Source of the DNA: Conchocele bisecta
Taxonomy: Eukaryota > Mollusca > Bivalvia > Lucinida > Thyasiridae
Direction of reading: 5' to 3'
NCBI GenBank assembly: GCA_029237695.1
Contig: CM055265.1
Coordinates: forward strand, 112,270,773 to 112,334,772
Length of the DNA stretch: 64,000 nucleotides
Position 1 is the stretch's first letter; every line of letters begins with the position of its first letter. The notes beneath the pieces were generated by a model. The model ran no database searches, had not been told where the DNA came from, and was given only the letters and a program-made list of their open reading frames with translations. Of this stretch, positions 44,533-56,860 are shown piece by piece. The position numbers and the translations under genes were made by a program.

Positions 44533-47169
44533 ATGTCCGAATCCTCGACTAGCGGTCAAGCGACAGGCAGTTGTGGGCATAATAAGGGGGCTTATGACAC
44601 CCACGAACGCTGTTTGCAGTGTGCAGGCTGCACACAGGCCTCTCCCTGTGAAGTTTGCCGTGCGTGGCCTGCGGAGTCTTGGGAAGCTGCTAGCCGATCC
44701 AGATCTTACACTAGTAAGAAGGGAGCTAAACGCCCCACCACCAAGCGCACTTCAGGTAAGAAATCAGTTGTGGAAAGCCCTCTCCCGGGACAGCTCAATA
44801 AGGGGCAAGGACGGAAGCCGATATCGGGGGCCCCTTCCGGGGACCACGTGGGCGTCCCTCCTCTGCCGCCAGCGTCCGTGGAGGGGTCAGGGTCAGCCAT
44901 TTTTCCCTTGCCGGTTCCCGCTCCGCTGACTTACTCTACACTCCGTGTAGCTAGTGGGTCGGCGGCGCTGTCTGCTTCTAAAAGCAGGTGGGACGACAGG
45001 CGCGATCTGGCTGCCCCTGATCCTGCCCCTAACCTCTCGTCTCCCGACGACTCGGCGCTGCCCGTTAGCAATTGTGCGCGGGACCTATCACCCGACAGTA
45101 GGGTGGAGGTCCCGTCTCGGGCAGCCGAGGGGGCAGAAGGGTCGGTAGAGCACCCTATGGGTGTACACGATGGCAGAGATATGTCCCATGGATTGTTCCC
45201 CGCTAATCGTTGGGAAGTACCCGACACTGTGGGATACGTTCCCGCGCCGACCGGGAGGGCCACTACTAGTGGACCACCCATGCCCAATTTTTTTGTACGG
45301 GGTGCGGACTTGCAGGGCCACCAACGGAAATACGGGCTACGTCATGGCGGAGACACATCCGTATCCGGGACCTTCTGTCGGTTACACGACACAGGGGATT
45401 GAGATAAACAGGGACCATGACCCGAGTTATAGGGCCCGTTTTCTCAAGACACCAGTCACCGGACCGGACAGTGGTCGCCATAATGACGTTGTGGACATTG
45501 GTCCCTACAAAACGAGACAATTTTCTACCGGACAATTGACTGGTTACCGGACAGTATCAGATACCGGACAGTACCGGACATCTGATTCTGTCCCTCACGT
45601 CACCGGACAGTTGTCTATACCTGACAATGGACACCGGGTACTGGGCCCTGTCTTAGACAGGGACCAGAGATCTTTACACCCGTATGACCAGGTTTCCTAT
45701 TCGGCCCAGGCCTCCAGGCTTACACTGGAGAGGCCTTACCAAGGGGAACATACTTCCCGTAAAAGGAAACATACCATGGTCTCCTTTGATCAGCCCCACT
45801 TGAATTGGGTTCCAAGAGGGCTAAAAGGCCAACAGGGGATAATTACCCAATATGAGCACCAGGCCTACCCGTTAGGCTACACAATCGGCTCTAAGGGAAA
45901 CAGTAATATACAGGATCCCTCGGATAATTTCCGGCACATAGGTCCTTCTGTTTCTCAAAATCCCACTTCCTGCGGAGCGCACCCTCCTAATCAGAGTTGC
46001 ACGCTACAGTGCAACAATGAGCAGGAATCGGAGTACAGTGGAACATCAGTCAGATTCTGATTCAGAATCCGCTGGAAACGGGACAGATCGCTCCATTACG
46101 GGAGAGGATGCATCTAGCCATCCATTGAACAGAGAGGACTTAGAGGATGCGGATCCTCAAAATCAGGATGATTCCCTGTGCCTCAAGCGGGCTATCAACG
46201 AGGTCTATCGGCTCCTGCCGAAGGACCTGTGCCCAGAGGGTAATCTCCCTGCGCCTCGGGTCACGAAACTCAGGGGTACATTGGAATGCATGGAAGAATC
46301 CACTGAATCTCTGAAAGATTTCAGGGTTCTTCCTCATTCCACATTGTCCACATTGTCAATCAGGCCTTCGAATTGTTACAGAATGTTAACAATAGAGGTC
46401 AGCCAGACAACCAGACGCCTGCCATTGACATTAAAAGACTAACCCAACCTCAGTCTTACAAGGCACACTCGCCGAGGTTCCCGACAGAAGCTCCTCAGTT
46501 AGACCCCGAAGCTTTTCGGTGCAGACTCGCTGAGGGCTCCACTTGCAAGATCAAGGTGGAGCAGCTTAAAAGGTGGGAAACAAGACTGAGAACATTGACA
46601 AACATATGCTCTCATATGGAATTGTTCTCAGCAGCCCAGTTTAAGCTAGCTTCGGCAGTGAGACCGGAAGACGATATACCTCGCCTTCAAGTGGCTACTG
46701 CGCAGGCGAGAGCCACCCGCCATGCCGTGGCTGGGTGTGTTGCCTTAGTGGCGGACTTTTTACAGGTCCGTAGAGACGCAGCTCTTTCTACCTCAAAAGA
46801 GTTATTGATGTCAAGCTGGGAGACTCTACGATCTGCCCCGCTTACATCAGACACACTGTTCGGGGGCCGGGTTCTGGACGTCCTGAAAGAGGATCGCCAG
46901 AAACATGAACGCCTTGCCTTACTAAGGAACATGGTACCTGCGACCCCGAAGTTCCGTCAGCAAAGGAAGTTATGGCGCCGATTGCTAACCAGAAGAGACA
47001 CTCTTCAGGTGCAAGCAAAAAGAAGAAGCGTAAGCTTGTTGCCAGATCAGCGACCAAGGCTTCTCCGCTAACTCAGACCGTCCCTTTTCGCGGCCGTGGC
47101 TCTGCCAGTCGCGGGGCGTTTCATTCTCGCGGCTTCTCGCACCCACGTGGTCGGGGAGCTAGCCATTAG
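44533..47169 (+). pseudogene. DIRS gag-like ORF, frameshifted
   Basis: Begins MSESSTSGQATGSCG with a Cys/His cluster (CGHNKGAYDTHERCLQCAGC) typical of the first ORF of animal DIRS elements. Coding-like sequence continues through at least three frame changes: about 45161-46060, 46017-46442 and 46373-47071. It ends in a basic KKKKRK and RG-rich stretch (about 47000-47169). The start was chosen as the first Met before the Cys cluster; an upstream in-frame Met exists at 44377. Capsid-like function is inferred from position only. Confidence 0.75.
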
Positions 47170-47209
47170 TGGCGCGCCACTTCCCACACTGCCCCCACTA
47201 CCGGCACCA

Positions 47210-49202
47210 GAGGTACCGGTAGGTGGAAGACTGACCTTGTTCATAGACGAATGGGAGAAGATGACAGACGACACATACATGTTGTCAATCATAAGAAACG
47301 GTTATGTAATACCGTTCAAGACATCTCCCTGTCTTACACCAAGGCCAGTCTATTTTCCAATGAAGGACGTCAACCAGATTCCATTACTACTGTCAGTGGT
47401 AGACGATTTATTGGGGAAAAGGGCAGTGGAGGAGGTGAAGGATCATTCATCACCGGGCTTTTACAGCCGCCTTTTTCTCGTGCAGAAAAAGAATGGCAAA
47501 TACAGACCGGTGATAGACTTGTCACCGCTGAACAAAATGATACAACTAGAACACTTCAAGATGGAAACACAAAGGTCGATTCGGGATGTTATCTCGAACG
47601 GAACCTGGACGGTTTCCATCGATCTTCAGGATGCATACCTACACGTGCCAATTCGGCCTTCGTGCAGGAAATACCTGAGATTTGCCATCGGAGGCAGAGT
47701 TTTCCAATTCCTGTACACTCCCATTCGGCATTTCAACAGCGCCAATGGTGTTCACACGGCTGATGAAAACCGTAGCCGGTTTCATCAGACGACAAGGGCC
47801 AGCACTAGTCCAATATTTAGACGACTGGCTGATCCATCACACCTCACGGGAAGTGTTGTTACGACATCTTTCACAGGTTTGGGAAATAATTACCCGACTG
47901 GGTTTACTACCCAATCTGGAAAAGTCAGACTTAATCCCGAGCCAAAGGTTCAACTTGATAGGAATGTATTTCCTGTCGGACCTTGGCATCGTGAGAGTAC
48001 CCGCAGACAGAGTACACAACCTCGTGATATTTCTGTCAGAGTTTTTAAAGAAAGCTCGCACTACAGCAAGAAGTTTTTTTTCTCTCCTGGGGTCTCTCAA
48101 TGCTGCAGCGGAGTTTGTAGAAATGGGCCGGTTACACCTGCGCCCATTGCAGTTAATTCTGCTCTCCCAATGGAGATCAAACTTACATCCGCTACATGCC
48201 GAGATCTGCCTAGGTCAAACCGACTTACACCACCATCTACAATGGTGGCTAGCTCAGGAGCGGTTCACACGGGGCGTTCCTGTGCACGACCCCAAACCCC
48301 AGATCCACCTCTACACAGATGCCAGTCTGTATGGGTGGGGGGCCCATCTAGAACCAATGGGGAAAGTCTGCAGTGGGATCTGGTCAGACGACCAGTCTCA
48401 ATTGCATATCAACCTATTGGAGATGAAGGCAGTGTCATTGGCCATGACTCACCTGCTTCCTTTGATCAAAGGAAAAGTTGTACTGTTGTCTCTGTCCCTG
48501 TTCAGAGAGACATGGGATCTCTTGACATTCTGCCAGGAGAACGGCATATCACTAAGAGTACGTCACATACCTGGCAGACTGAATGTGATAGCGGATAGTC
48601 TATCCCGAGGATCTGCAATCCCCACGGAATGGGAAATCAGTCCTTTGATAACGCAGAGCTTGTTCAATCTGTGGGGAACACCATATCTGGACCTGTTTGC
48701 CACGAGATTCAACAACAAGCTCCCACGCTATGTGTCTCCGGTACCGGATCACAGAGCACTAGCAGTGGATGCGTTCTCTATGCAATGGGGGAACCGCTTC
48801 ATGTACGCCTTCCCACCTCCAAGGCTGATTCAACAGGTCCTCAGGCAGGTCAGGGCATCACAAGCACGACTGCTGTTGATAGCTCCAAATTGGCCACAAA
48901 TGTCGTGGTTCAACGACCTGCTAGATCTGCTGATAGACTATCCCAGATCCATTCCCACGATCCCCAGGTTACTGACTCAGAACAACCTGTCACACAGCAA
49001 TCCCGACCTCTTCCACCTTCACGGTTGGATATTGTCAGGGATTCGATTAGAAAGGGAAAATTTTCTACCAAAATTGCCAGTTACATCTCAACAGCGAGAC
49101 GTAACTCCACCAACAAGGTGTACCAGGCCAGATGGAAAATTTTCACCGATTGGTGTGCTTCGCAATCACGCGATCCACTCGATCCCTCTATTCCACTTAT
49201 AG
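47210..49202 (+). pseudogene. DIRS reverse transcriptase/RNase H, one frameshift
   Basis: RT blocks in order: SRLFLVQKKNGKYRPVIDLS, WTVSIDLQDAYLHVPI, LPFGISTAPMVFTRLMK and the catalytic QYLDDWLIHH. RNase H follows with LYTDASLYGWGAHL, a conserved Glu in INLLEMKAV and ADSLSRG. After it comes the DIRS-type tail DLFATRFNNKLPRYVSP with YAFPPPRLIQ. The frame changes once near 47715-47725, just before LPFG, best explained by a single inserted base. The C-terminal part overlaps the recombinase region in another frame, as is usual in DIRS. Confidence 0.93.
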
Positions 49203-50090
49203 CGGAATTTTTAACCTTTCTGTTCGAATCCAAGGATTACTGCCCGATGACTATCAAAGGATATCGGGCAATATTGTCTAATACCTTTAGGTTTAGACAA
49301 AAGTGTGACATCGGTAATCACCATGTACTATCGGAGTTAATTCGCAGCTTCCAACTGCGAAAACCCGTGACGCACTCACTTACACCGAAATGGAATTTAT
49401 CCTTGGTACTTCTGGCTTTAACAAAGTCCCCGTACGAACCATTATCCGGGGCTACTTTGTTAAACTTGACTATCAAGACGGCCTTCCTCTTAGCGATATG
49501 GCCTCAGCCAGACGGGTGAGTGAGATTCATGCGTTATCGGTGGAAGAAGGTCACATTCGTTTTAATAAAAACGATGGTTCAGTTAGCCTACTTCCTCAAC
49601 CTGGCTTCTTATCTAAGAACCAGTTTCCATCGATGACTCCTGAAACTATCAACATCCCTAGCCTCACTACCATAGTGAATAGGCATGATAATGATAGACT
49701 GCTGTGTCCGGTCAGGACATTACGTTTTTACCTAAAAGCAGTAAAAATCAGGAGGGGGGGGGGCGGAAACGTCTCTTTATCCCCACGGTAGAAGCACAGG
49801 ACGTTTCTAAGGACTCGATATCTAGATGGATTAAACTGGCAATCACTCGATTGTATCAGGACCTGACCGATAGAGACCTATCTTTCATGAAGATAAAGGC
49901 TCATGAGGTTAGGGCAATCTCATCCTCACTCGCATTCTCTCGGAATGTCCCCTTAAATGAGTTAATGAGAGCGGCCTATTGGCACTCTCACACAACCTTC
50001 TCTAGTTTCTATCTTCGTTCACTGTCCACACAGATGAATGAGATATTAGCACTTACACCTCTGGTATCAGCCCAGAGGGTGGTCACTTAG
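48629..50090 (+). pseudogene. DIRS tyrosine recombinase, two frameshifts
   Basis: The N-terminal DNA-binding part includes NSTNKVYQARWKIFTDWC and FLTFLFESKDYCPMTIKGYR. The catalytic part has Arg in ASARRVSEIHAL, the HxxR box in KAHEVRAISSS, then YWHSHTTFSSFYLR with the late His and the nucleophile Tyr. Frame changes occur near 49497 and in a G-run at 49754-49763; the latter could be a homopolymer sequencing error. The product would integrate a circular cDNA without an integrase-type DDE enzyme. Confidence 0.92.
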
Positions 50091-50520
50091 ATCTCGAAGG
50101 TTATTACGTCAGGGACAGAGAGTATTATAGATGTTGTACAGTATTACTTGTTCGGACACCAGGTGTGTCTATTGTCCGCTAATTGAGTTTTGAGGGCGGA
50201 CTCCGTAACCACGGAAGGAATCCAAAGGTTACGGTAGAAACTATAATACACGATCACGGTGGTTTTTAATATTTCCTCCTTTAAACAACATCCACCAGGC
50301 GTCTATCAGGCAACATTTCAAAAATGCCCACCTGACAATTTTTATTAAGACGCTAGGTTGTGCGAGACCCATACACACTAAATACTCCGTACCTCGGAAT
50401 GCTGAGATACTTTTCAAGAGAGAGTCGGAAGCATCTTGGAACGCTCTCACTGGTAAGTTTGTTGACCCAACAAACTTTTTGGGCAGGTTTGATTAACCTC
50501 CCACCAGTCTGACAAATTCT

Positions 50521-50611
50521 GATGGCATAATGTAATATGGCATGAATGAAGTAGAAAATAATTTTTTAGTAAAATATATTTCTACGAATGAAATGCCATA
50601 TTACATTAGGG
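50521..50611 (+). repeat. DIRS internal complementary region
   Basis: 50523-50557 is the inverse complement of the element's left end (43910-43946). 50558-50611 is the inverse complement of its right end (about 50808-50859). Read on the minus strand this spells right end joined to left end, the template needed to complete DIRS termini as a circle; that mechanism is family knowledge. Confidence 0.88.
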
Positions 50612-50636
50612 AGTCCCACCTCCCACCCCGCTTGAA

Positions 50637-50859
50637 TTGGCTTGTCTGCGCAGCTGTATGGCGGGTCGGTCGTCGGCGCATGCTTGACATAGGACCGGTG
50701 GAGCCACCTGGTGTGGACCAAGGGGAGGTGGCTCTTTGGAGTATAATAGGCACACGAGTTATCTCTCTTTTTTTCTGCAGTTGCTTAAGCATGAACATCT
50801 CATGGCATAATGTAATATGGCATTTCATTCGTAGAAATATATTTTACTAAAAAATTATT
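50637..50859 (-). repeat. DIRS right inverted terminal repeat
   Basis: Near-complement of 43926-44108 plus a right-specific outer end (GTAGAAATATATTTTACTAA and following bases) that is found inverted in the internal complementary region. The end is placed at 50859, where that match stops. Confidence 0.87.
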
Positions 50860-51050
50860 ATTTATTGCGTCATGTCACCTATACATTGGTGCTGCTCTCC
50901 GCGCTGGCATAAAACGTTTGGGTTGAAATAGGCGCCGGTTACTAGACAAAAAATGTGTTTATCAGATTGCTCTAAGTCTACTTGCGCCGGTTACTAGACG
51001 AATGTGTCTTCTGCATGTTATGTAGCTGAATGGGATTTGGTCAGGAATCT
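50860..51050. other. Host sequence after DIRS: third diverged 120-bp unit
   Basis: ACATTGGTGCTGCTCTCCGC and GCGCCGGTTACTAGAC resemble the repeat at 43681-43909. The GCGCCGGTTACTAGAC piece occurs twice here. Confidence 0.55.
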
Positions 51051-51294
51051 GGGGCCCGTTTCACTAAACTTCTTACGACTAAAATGTTCGTAAGTGCAAA
51101 TTTAAGATCGTCTTTAAATTTCAATTAATGGATTTACATTTATTGAGCATAGGCTGCATATGCAGCCTATGCTCAATAAATGTAAATCCAATAATTATTT
51201 ACAAGAAAACAATGTTAATGTGAAATTTACAGACTATCATAATTTTGCACTTACGAACATTTTAGTTGTACAAACTTTAGTGAAACGGGCCCCA
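51051..51294. mobile_element. J-type MITE, full copy 3
   Basis: GGGGCCCGTTTCACTAAACT to the complementary AGTGAAACGGGCCCC, with the same GGCTGCATATGCAGCC centre. The ends are the best preserved of the copies. Confidence 0.88.
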
Positions 51295-52014
51295 GACGCC
51301 TAATTCGACTTGAAACACTTTAACATTTTTCAGCTCTGAATATACATGTGGCTGTCACTGGAGAAATGGAGCTTATGAGTGTAGCTCCTGATCAAACTCC
51401 TGTACCCTGATAATGATATCAACATTGCTTCATTGATGGAATGGTGTTTCATTGATGGAATGGTGAACAGATCCTCATCAGGCTGTGTGGATGCACAGGC
51501 TGATCTGGATCTACACTGGTCAGAAAACCCATTTATCCAGTCATAGCTACACATGTATATCTAAAATGTTTCTTGTACAGTGGAACCTCTCAAAACATAC
51601 GTGATCATAATTTTGATGAGTTTCTTTCATTTATCTCAGGTGATCATGGATTCCGCTGGCGATCGCTACTTTCGCAATTGGCGATACAAATAAACAATTG
51701 GCGATAAAAAATTACAAATTTTAAAAAAAAAATGAAAAAAAATGAAAAAAATGATTTTTTTTGATTTTTTTGAAGTGGCGATTTTTTTTTCCCCAGCGCA
51801 ATCCCTGGGTGATAATGCCTGATCATGATCGCATAGCATAGCACATAATTATGGCTCAGAATGATCAAATGCCTGATTTACAGAGAAATCTCTCTAAACC
51901 GGACACCCTGGGGACCTCCCAGGTGTCTGGTTTAGAGAGGTTTCACTGTCTGTACAAACTTGAACCTCAGTAACCCAGATAACCTTAGTGTGTTTGAAAA
52001 AACGGGACATATTA
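51295..52014. other. Intron 10 part: P-type MITE and A/T-rich sequence
   Basis: 51340-51553 is a rearranged P-type MITE (GGCTGTCACTGGAGAAATGG). 51655-51800 has two GGCGAT-containing copies and long A and T runs. 51892-51940 is a palindrome around AAACCGGACACC / GGTGTCTGGTTT, a relative of which lies at about 1565. No exon seen. Confidence 0.55.
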
Positions 52015-52425
52015 TGTTTTCACCTTGTGCGGGCTGGCGGGCTGGCGGGCTGGCGGGCTGGCGGGCTGGCGACGGAGGCGGGCACAGATTGTCCATGCAA
52101 TAACTAGAGTCCTATTTGACGGATTGTAACCAAATTTGGTATGCATTTTTATCACGGCAAGACGAAGAAGCCTATTGATTTTGAAAAATCTGATAACTTA
52201 TCTCCCCTTGGCGGCCATTTTTAATTTTCGGACTATCCTTGTCCACACAATAACTCTGATCGTAACCAAATTCTTATACATGTTTATCACGTCAAGATGA
52301 AGAACCCTATTGGTTTTCAGTTAGTTATCTCCCCTTGTTGACTGGCCTTGCCTCGGCGGGCATATTTTGTGACCTTCGACACTCTTGTTCAAAATTTTCG
52401 ATGACTTATCTCCCCTTGGTGGCCA
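52015..52425 (+). mobile_element. S-type Helentron-like sequence
   Basis: (GGCGGGCT)5 at 52029-52068, GTAACCAAATTTGGTATGCA, then two ~165-bp units with AGACGAAGAAGCCTATTGAT and TTATCTCCCCTTGGCGGCCA. A 3'-like GGCGGGCATATTTTGTGACC with CACTCTTG lies at about 52354-52388. The array resumes at 56519, after B4. Confidence 0.65.
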
Positions 52426-52496
52426 TTTTTAGCTCGCCTGCACAAAGTGCATAAGAGCTTATGGCATACCCCGGGCGTTGTCGGCGTCGGCGTCCA

Positions 52497-52996
52497 NNNN
52501 NNNNNNNNNNNNNNNNNNNNNNNNNNNNNNNNNNNNNNNNNNNNNNNNNNNNNNNNNNNNNNNNNNNNNNNNNNNNNNNNNNNNNNNNNNNNNNNNNNNN
52601 NNNNNNNNNNNNNNNNNNNNNNNNNNNNNNNNNNNNNNNNNNNNNNNNNNNNNNNNNNNNNNNNNNNNNNNNNNNNNNNNNNNNNNNNNNNNNNNNNNNN
52701 NNNNNNNNNNNNNNNNNNNNNNNNNNNNNNNNNNNNNNNNNNNNNNNNNNNNNNNNNNNNNNNNNNNNNNNNNNNNNNNNNNNNNNNNNNNNNNNNNNNN
52801 NNNNNNNNNNNNNNNNNNNNNNNNNNNNNNNNNNNNNNNNNNNNNNNNNNNNNNNNNNNNNNNNNNNNNNNNNNNNNNNNNNNNNNNNNNNNNNNNNNNN
52901 NNNNNNNNNNNNNNNNNNNNNNNNNNNNNNNNNNNNNNNNNNNNNNNNNNNNNNNNNNNNNNNNNNNNNNNNNNNNNNNNNNNNNNNNNNNNNNNN
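52497..52996. other. Assembly gap, 500 N
   Basis: Exactly 500 N, a placeholder size. The left flank ends CGTCGGCGTCCA and the right flank begins with the same 12 bases, so the true gap may be zero or a few repeat units. Open frames spanning it are meaningless. Confidence 0.97.
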
Positions 52997-53061
52997 CGTC
53001 GGCGTCCACAAACTTAACGTTGGGTAAATGTCTTATAACTTCTGTTTCCTTTCATGGAACA

Positions 53062-53943
53062 CCTTGTTATGTTATGTATATAGGAGTCAGCTTGTCGATC
53101 GGTCCGTCGGTTGGTCGGTCTGTTGGAAATTCTCTTCCGCTCTATATCTTCTACACCTATGCATGGATTATCAAATGGCTTGGCACAAATGTTTCTCATG
53201 ATGAGAAGGTGTGTCGCGATCAATAACCACGCACCTACGTCCAAGGTCAAGGTCACAGTTGAAGGTCAAAGGTCAAACCTATTGAAATTCCCTTCCGCTC
53301 TATATCTTCTACACCGATGCATGGATTATCAAATGGCTTGGCACAAATGTTTCTCATGATGAGAAGGTGTGTCGCGATCAATAACCACGCACCTATGTCC
53401 AATGTCAAGGTCACAGTTGAAAGTCAAAGGTCAAACCTATCGAAATTCCCTTCCGCTCTATATCTTCTACACCAATGCATGGATTATCAAATGGCTTGGC
53501 ACAAATGTTTCTCATGATGAGAAGGTATGTCGCGATCAATAACCACGCACCTACGTCCAAGGTCAAGGTCACAGTTGAAGGTCAAAGGTCAAACCTGTTG
53601 AAATTCCCTTCCGCTCTATATCTTCTACACCGATGCATGGATTATCAAATGCCTTGGCACAAATGTTTCTCAGGATGAGAAGGTGTGTCGCGATCAATAA
53701 CCACGCACCTACGTCCAAGGTCAAGGTCACAGTTGAATGTCAAAGGTCAAACCTATTGAAATTCCCTTCCGCTCTATATCTTCTACACCGATGCATGGAT
53801 TATCACACTATGCCCAGGGTCAAGGTCACAGACTTGATGCGTTTGAAACCTTAACGCTCGGCTAAATGGCTTATAATCAAAAATGCCTCGTTTTCTTTGG
53901 CTGCCAGTGGGGGTATTCGTGTGCCGACAGGCCACATTTCTAG
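53062..53943 (+). mobile_element. F-type element F3, nested in B4
   Basis: Damaged 5' end (TTATGTATATAGGAGTCAGC, hairpin lost), (GGTC)n, four 158-bp units spaced exactly 158 bp, GTGGGGGTAT and CATTTCTAG at 53943. It lies within a few bases of the insertion point used by the other nested elements. Confidence 0.85.
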
Positions 53944-54113
53944 TTATTTCATACATGCATTCCTCAGATGACCCTCTATCATGCTGTAGCAAATCCATGA
54001 CCCATCACCAAACCCTTACTCCAAGGTCAAGGTCACAAACTTAGCACATTCATAAACTTAACGTTGGGTAAATGTCTTATAACTTCTGTTTCCTTTCATG
54101 GAACACCTTGTTA

Positions 54114-54963
54114 TTATGCCCCACCACGATAGTGGAGGGGGCATTTAGTGTTACCCTTGTCCGTCCGTCCCGTCCGTCCGCGTCCGTCCCTTCCGTCCGT
54201 CACAAAACTTTAACGCTCGGGTAAATGTCTCATAATTTCTTCATCCTTCGATCGATCTGCTTCATATTTCATATACACATTGCTCTAATAGTCCTCTACC
54301 GCCCTGTGCCAAATCCACCTGCCCCTGCCAAGCCCAGGGTCAAGGTCACATACTTGGTGCATACTTTAACGCTCGGGTAAATATCTTATAATTTTCCTTT
54401 CGCGGATCAGCTTCATACTTCATATACGCATTTCTCTAATGGTCCTCTACTGTCCTGTGCCAAATCCACGTTCGTCCTGCTCCCGCCAAGCCCAGGGTCA
54501 AGGTAACATACTTAGTGCTTCAAAAACTTTAACGCTCAGGTAAATATCTTATAATTTCTGTTTCCTTTCACGGATCAGCTTCATACTTCATATACGCATT
54601 GCTCTAATGGTCCTCTACTGTCCTGTGCCAAATCCACGTTCGCCCTGCCCCCGCCAAGCCCAGGGTCAAGGTCACATACTTGGTGCTTCAAAAACTTTAA
54701 GGCTCAGTTAAATATCTTATAATTTCTGTTCCCTTTCACGGATCAACTTCATACTTCATATAGCATTGCTCTAATGGTCCTCTACCGCTCTGTGCCAAAT
54801 CCACGTTCGTCCTGCCCCCGCCAAGCCCAGGGTCAAGGTCACATATTTGGTGATTCAAAAGCTTTTAACGCTCAGGTAAAAAAATAATTTGACTTGGAAT
54901 TTGGCCTCATTTATTATCAAAGCGATATGTGGGGCATCCGTGTTCTGTGAACACATTTTCAAG
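54114..54963 (+). mobile_element. E-type element E5, nested in B4
   Basis: TATGCCCCACCACGATAGTG with hairpin CCAC..GTGG, (CGTC)n, about four ~165-bp units (AACTTTAACGCTCGGGTAAA), GTGGGGCATCCG, the perfect hairpin GTGTTC-TGT-GAACAC and an ATTTTCAAG end. ATGCCCCAC and GTGGGGCAT are exact inverse complements. Flanks ACACCTTGTTAT and TTCATACATGCATTC rejoin into a B unit. Confidence 0.87.
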
Positions 54964-56516
54964 TTTCATACATGCATTCTTCAGATGACCCTCTGTCATG
55001 CTGTAGCAAATCCATGACCCACCACCCAACCATTACCCCAAGGTCAAAGTCAAAACTTATCACATTCATAAACTTAACGTTGGGGTAAATGTCTTATAAC
55101 ATCTGTTTCCTTTCATGGAACACCTTGATATTTCATACATGCATTCCTCAGATGACCCTCTATCTTGCTGTAGCACATCCATGACCCACCACCCAACCCT
55201 TACCCCAAGGTCAAGGTCACAAACTTAGCATGTTCATAAACTGAACGTTGGGGTAAATGTTGTGTAACTTCTGTTTATTTACAGGGAATGCCTTCATATT
55301 TCATACATGCATTGATCTGCTGACCCTCTATCATGATGTAGCAAATCCATGACCCACCTCCCACACCTTTCCCCAAGGTCAAGGTCACAAACTTAGCACA
55401 TTCATAAACTTCAAAATAACGTTGGGGTAAATGTCTTATAACATCTGTTTCCTTTCATGGAACGCCTTGATATTTCATACATGCATTCATCTGATGATAC
55501 TCTATTGTGCTATAGCAAATCCATTTCCCACCCCTTACCCCAAGGTCAAGGTCACAAACTTAGCACATTCATAAACTGAATGTTGGGGTAAATGTCTTAT
55601 AACATCTGTTTCCTTTCATGGAACGCCTTGATATTTCATACATGTTTTCCTTAGATGACCCTCTATCATGCTGTAGCAAATCCACAACCCATCACCCAAC
55701 CCTTACCCCAAGGTCAAGGTCACAAACTTAGCATATTCATAAACTTAATGTTGGGGTAAATGTTGCGTAACTTCTGTTTCTTTACAGGGAACGCTTTGAT
55801 ATTTCATACATGCATTCACCTGATGAAACTCTTATCGTGCTATAGCGAATCCATGACCCACCGCCCACCCCAAATATCTTATAACATATGTTTCCTTTCA
55901 TGGAACACCTTGATATTTCATACATGCATTCCTCAGATGACCCTCTATCATGCTGTAGCAAATCCACAACCCACCACCCAACCCTTACCCCAAGGTCAAG
56001 GTCACAAACTTAGCATGTTCATAAACTTAACGTTGGGGTAAATGTTGTTTAACTTCTGTTTCTTTACAGGGAACACTTTGATATTTCATACATGCATTCA
56101 TCTGATGATCCTCTATTGTGCTACAGCAAATACATGACCCCCACCCCACCCCACCCCTTTCCCCAAGGTCACAAACTTAGCACATTCATACATGCATTCC
56201 TCATGTGTATAGCTATCATGCTGTAGAAAATCAGCAACTTAGTGCGTTCATAAACTTAACGTTGGGTTAAATTTTGTTTTACTTCTGTTTTCAGGGAGCG
56301 CATTGATATTTCATACATGCATTCATCTTAATATGCTATATTATGCTACAGCAAACCCACGACCCACCTTGCACCACTGACACAATGTCAAGGTCCACTG
56401 CACGCCCCTTAACCCAAGGTCAAGTTATATAATATTCATGTTTTTTTTATGCAACTGTGCCAAGTTTGAGTGAAGGCTTCCAACAGGCGAGCTTCGTTGT
56501 CTTCTGACAACTCTTG

Positions 56517-56860
56517 TTAATTTCGCACTCTGTATCCTTGTCCACGCAAATTCAGTATACAGTTGAGCACCAGTACCTCGAACATCAGTATCTAAAATAC
56601 GATCTCCCTTCGACTTCGAGATACTGGTGCTCAACTGTACATGTTTATCCCAGCAAGACGAAGAAGCCTATTGATTTTCAAAACTTTCTGATGACTTATC
56701 TCCCCTTGGCGGCCATTATCCTTGTCCACGTAATAACTTGAGTTCCTCTTGACCAATCATAACCAAATTTGGTATACATGTTTATCACGACAAGACAAAG
56801 AGGCCTATTGATTTTCAAACATTTCCGATGACTTACCTCCCCTTGGCGGCCATTTTTGTT
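56517..56860 (+). mobile_element. S-type array, continued, with palindrome
   Basis: GTATCCTTGTCCACG units with GACGAAGAAGCCTATTGATT and CTCCCCTTGGCGGCCATT. A palindrome of about 25-bp arms lies at 56559-56640 (CAGTTGAGCACCAGTACCTC with complement). Confidence 0.7.

Larger units (their letters stand above)
43910..50859 (+). mobile_element. DIRS-type tyrosine-recombinase retrotransposon, near full length
   Basis: About 6.95 kb. It has gag-like, RT/RNase H and tyrosine recombinase reading regions, inverted terminal repeats of roughly 185 bp, and an internal complementary region before the right repeat whose two halves match the outer left and outer right ends. This end structure, with no LTRs, no integrase and no obvious target duplication, is the DIRS hallmark. 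It is inserted on the sense strand in the intron after exon 10, inside a host 120-bp repeat. Several frameshifts make it non-functional as assembled. Confidence 0.95.
52426..56516 (+). mobile_element. B-type Helentron-like element B4, nested in S, with two nested elements
   Basis: TTTTTAGCTCGCCTGCACAA at 52426 and CAGGCGAGCT, hairpin GTTGTC-TTCT-GACAAC, CTCTTG at 56516. Left flank CTTGGTGGCCATTT and right flank TTAATTTCGCAC rejoin as the S unit. It contains the 500-N gap, F3 (53062-53943) and E5 (54114-54963). Confidence 0.88.

Noticed and set aside
52389..53226. Open frames across the N gap
   Set aside because: They consist mostly of unknown residues and carry no information.
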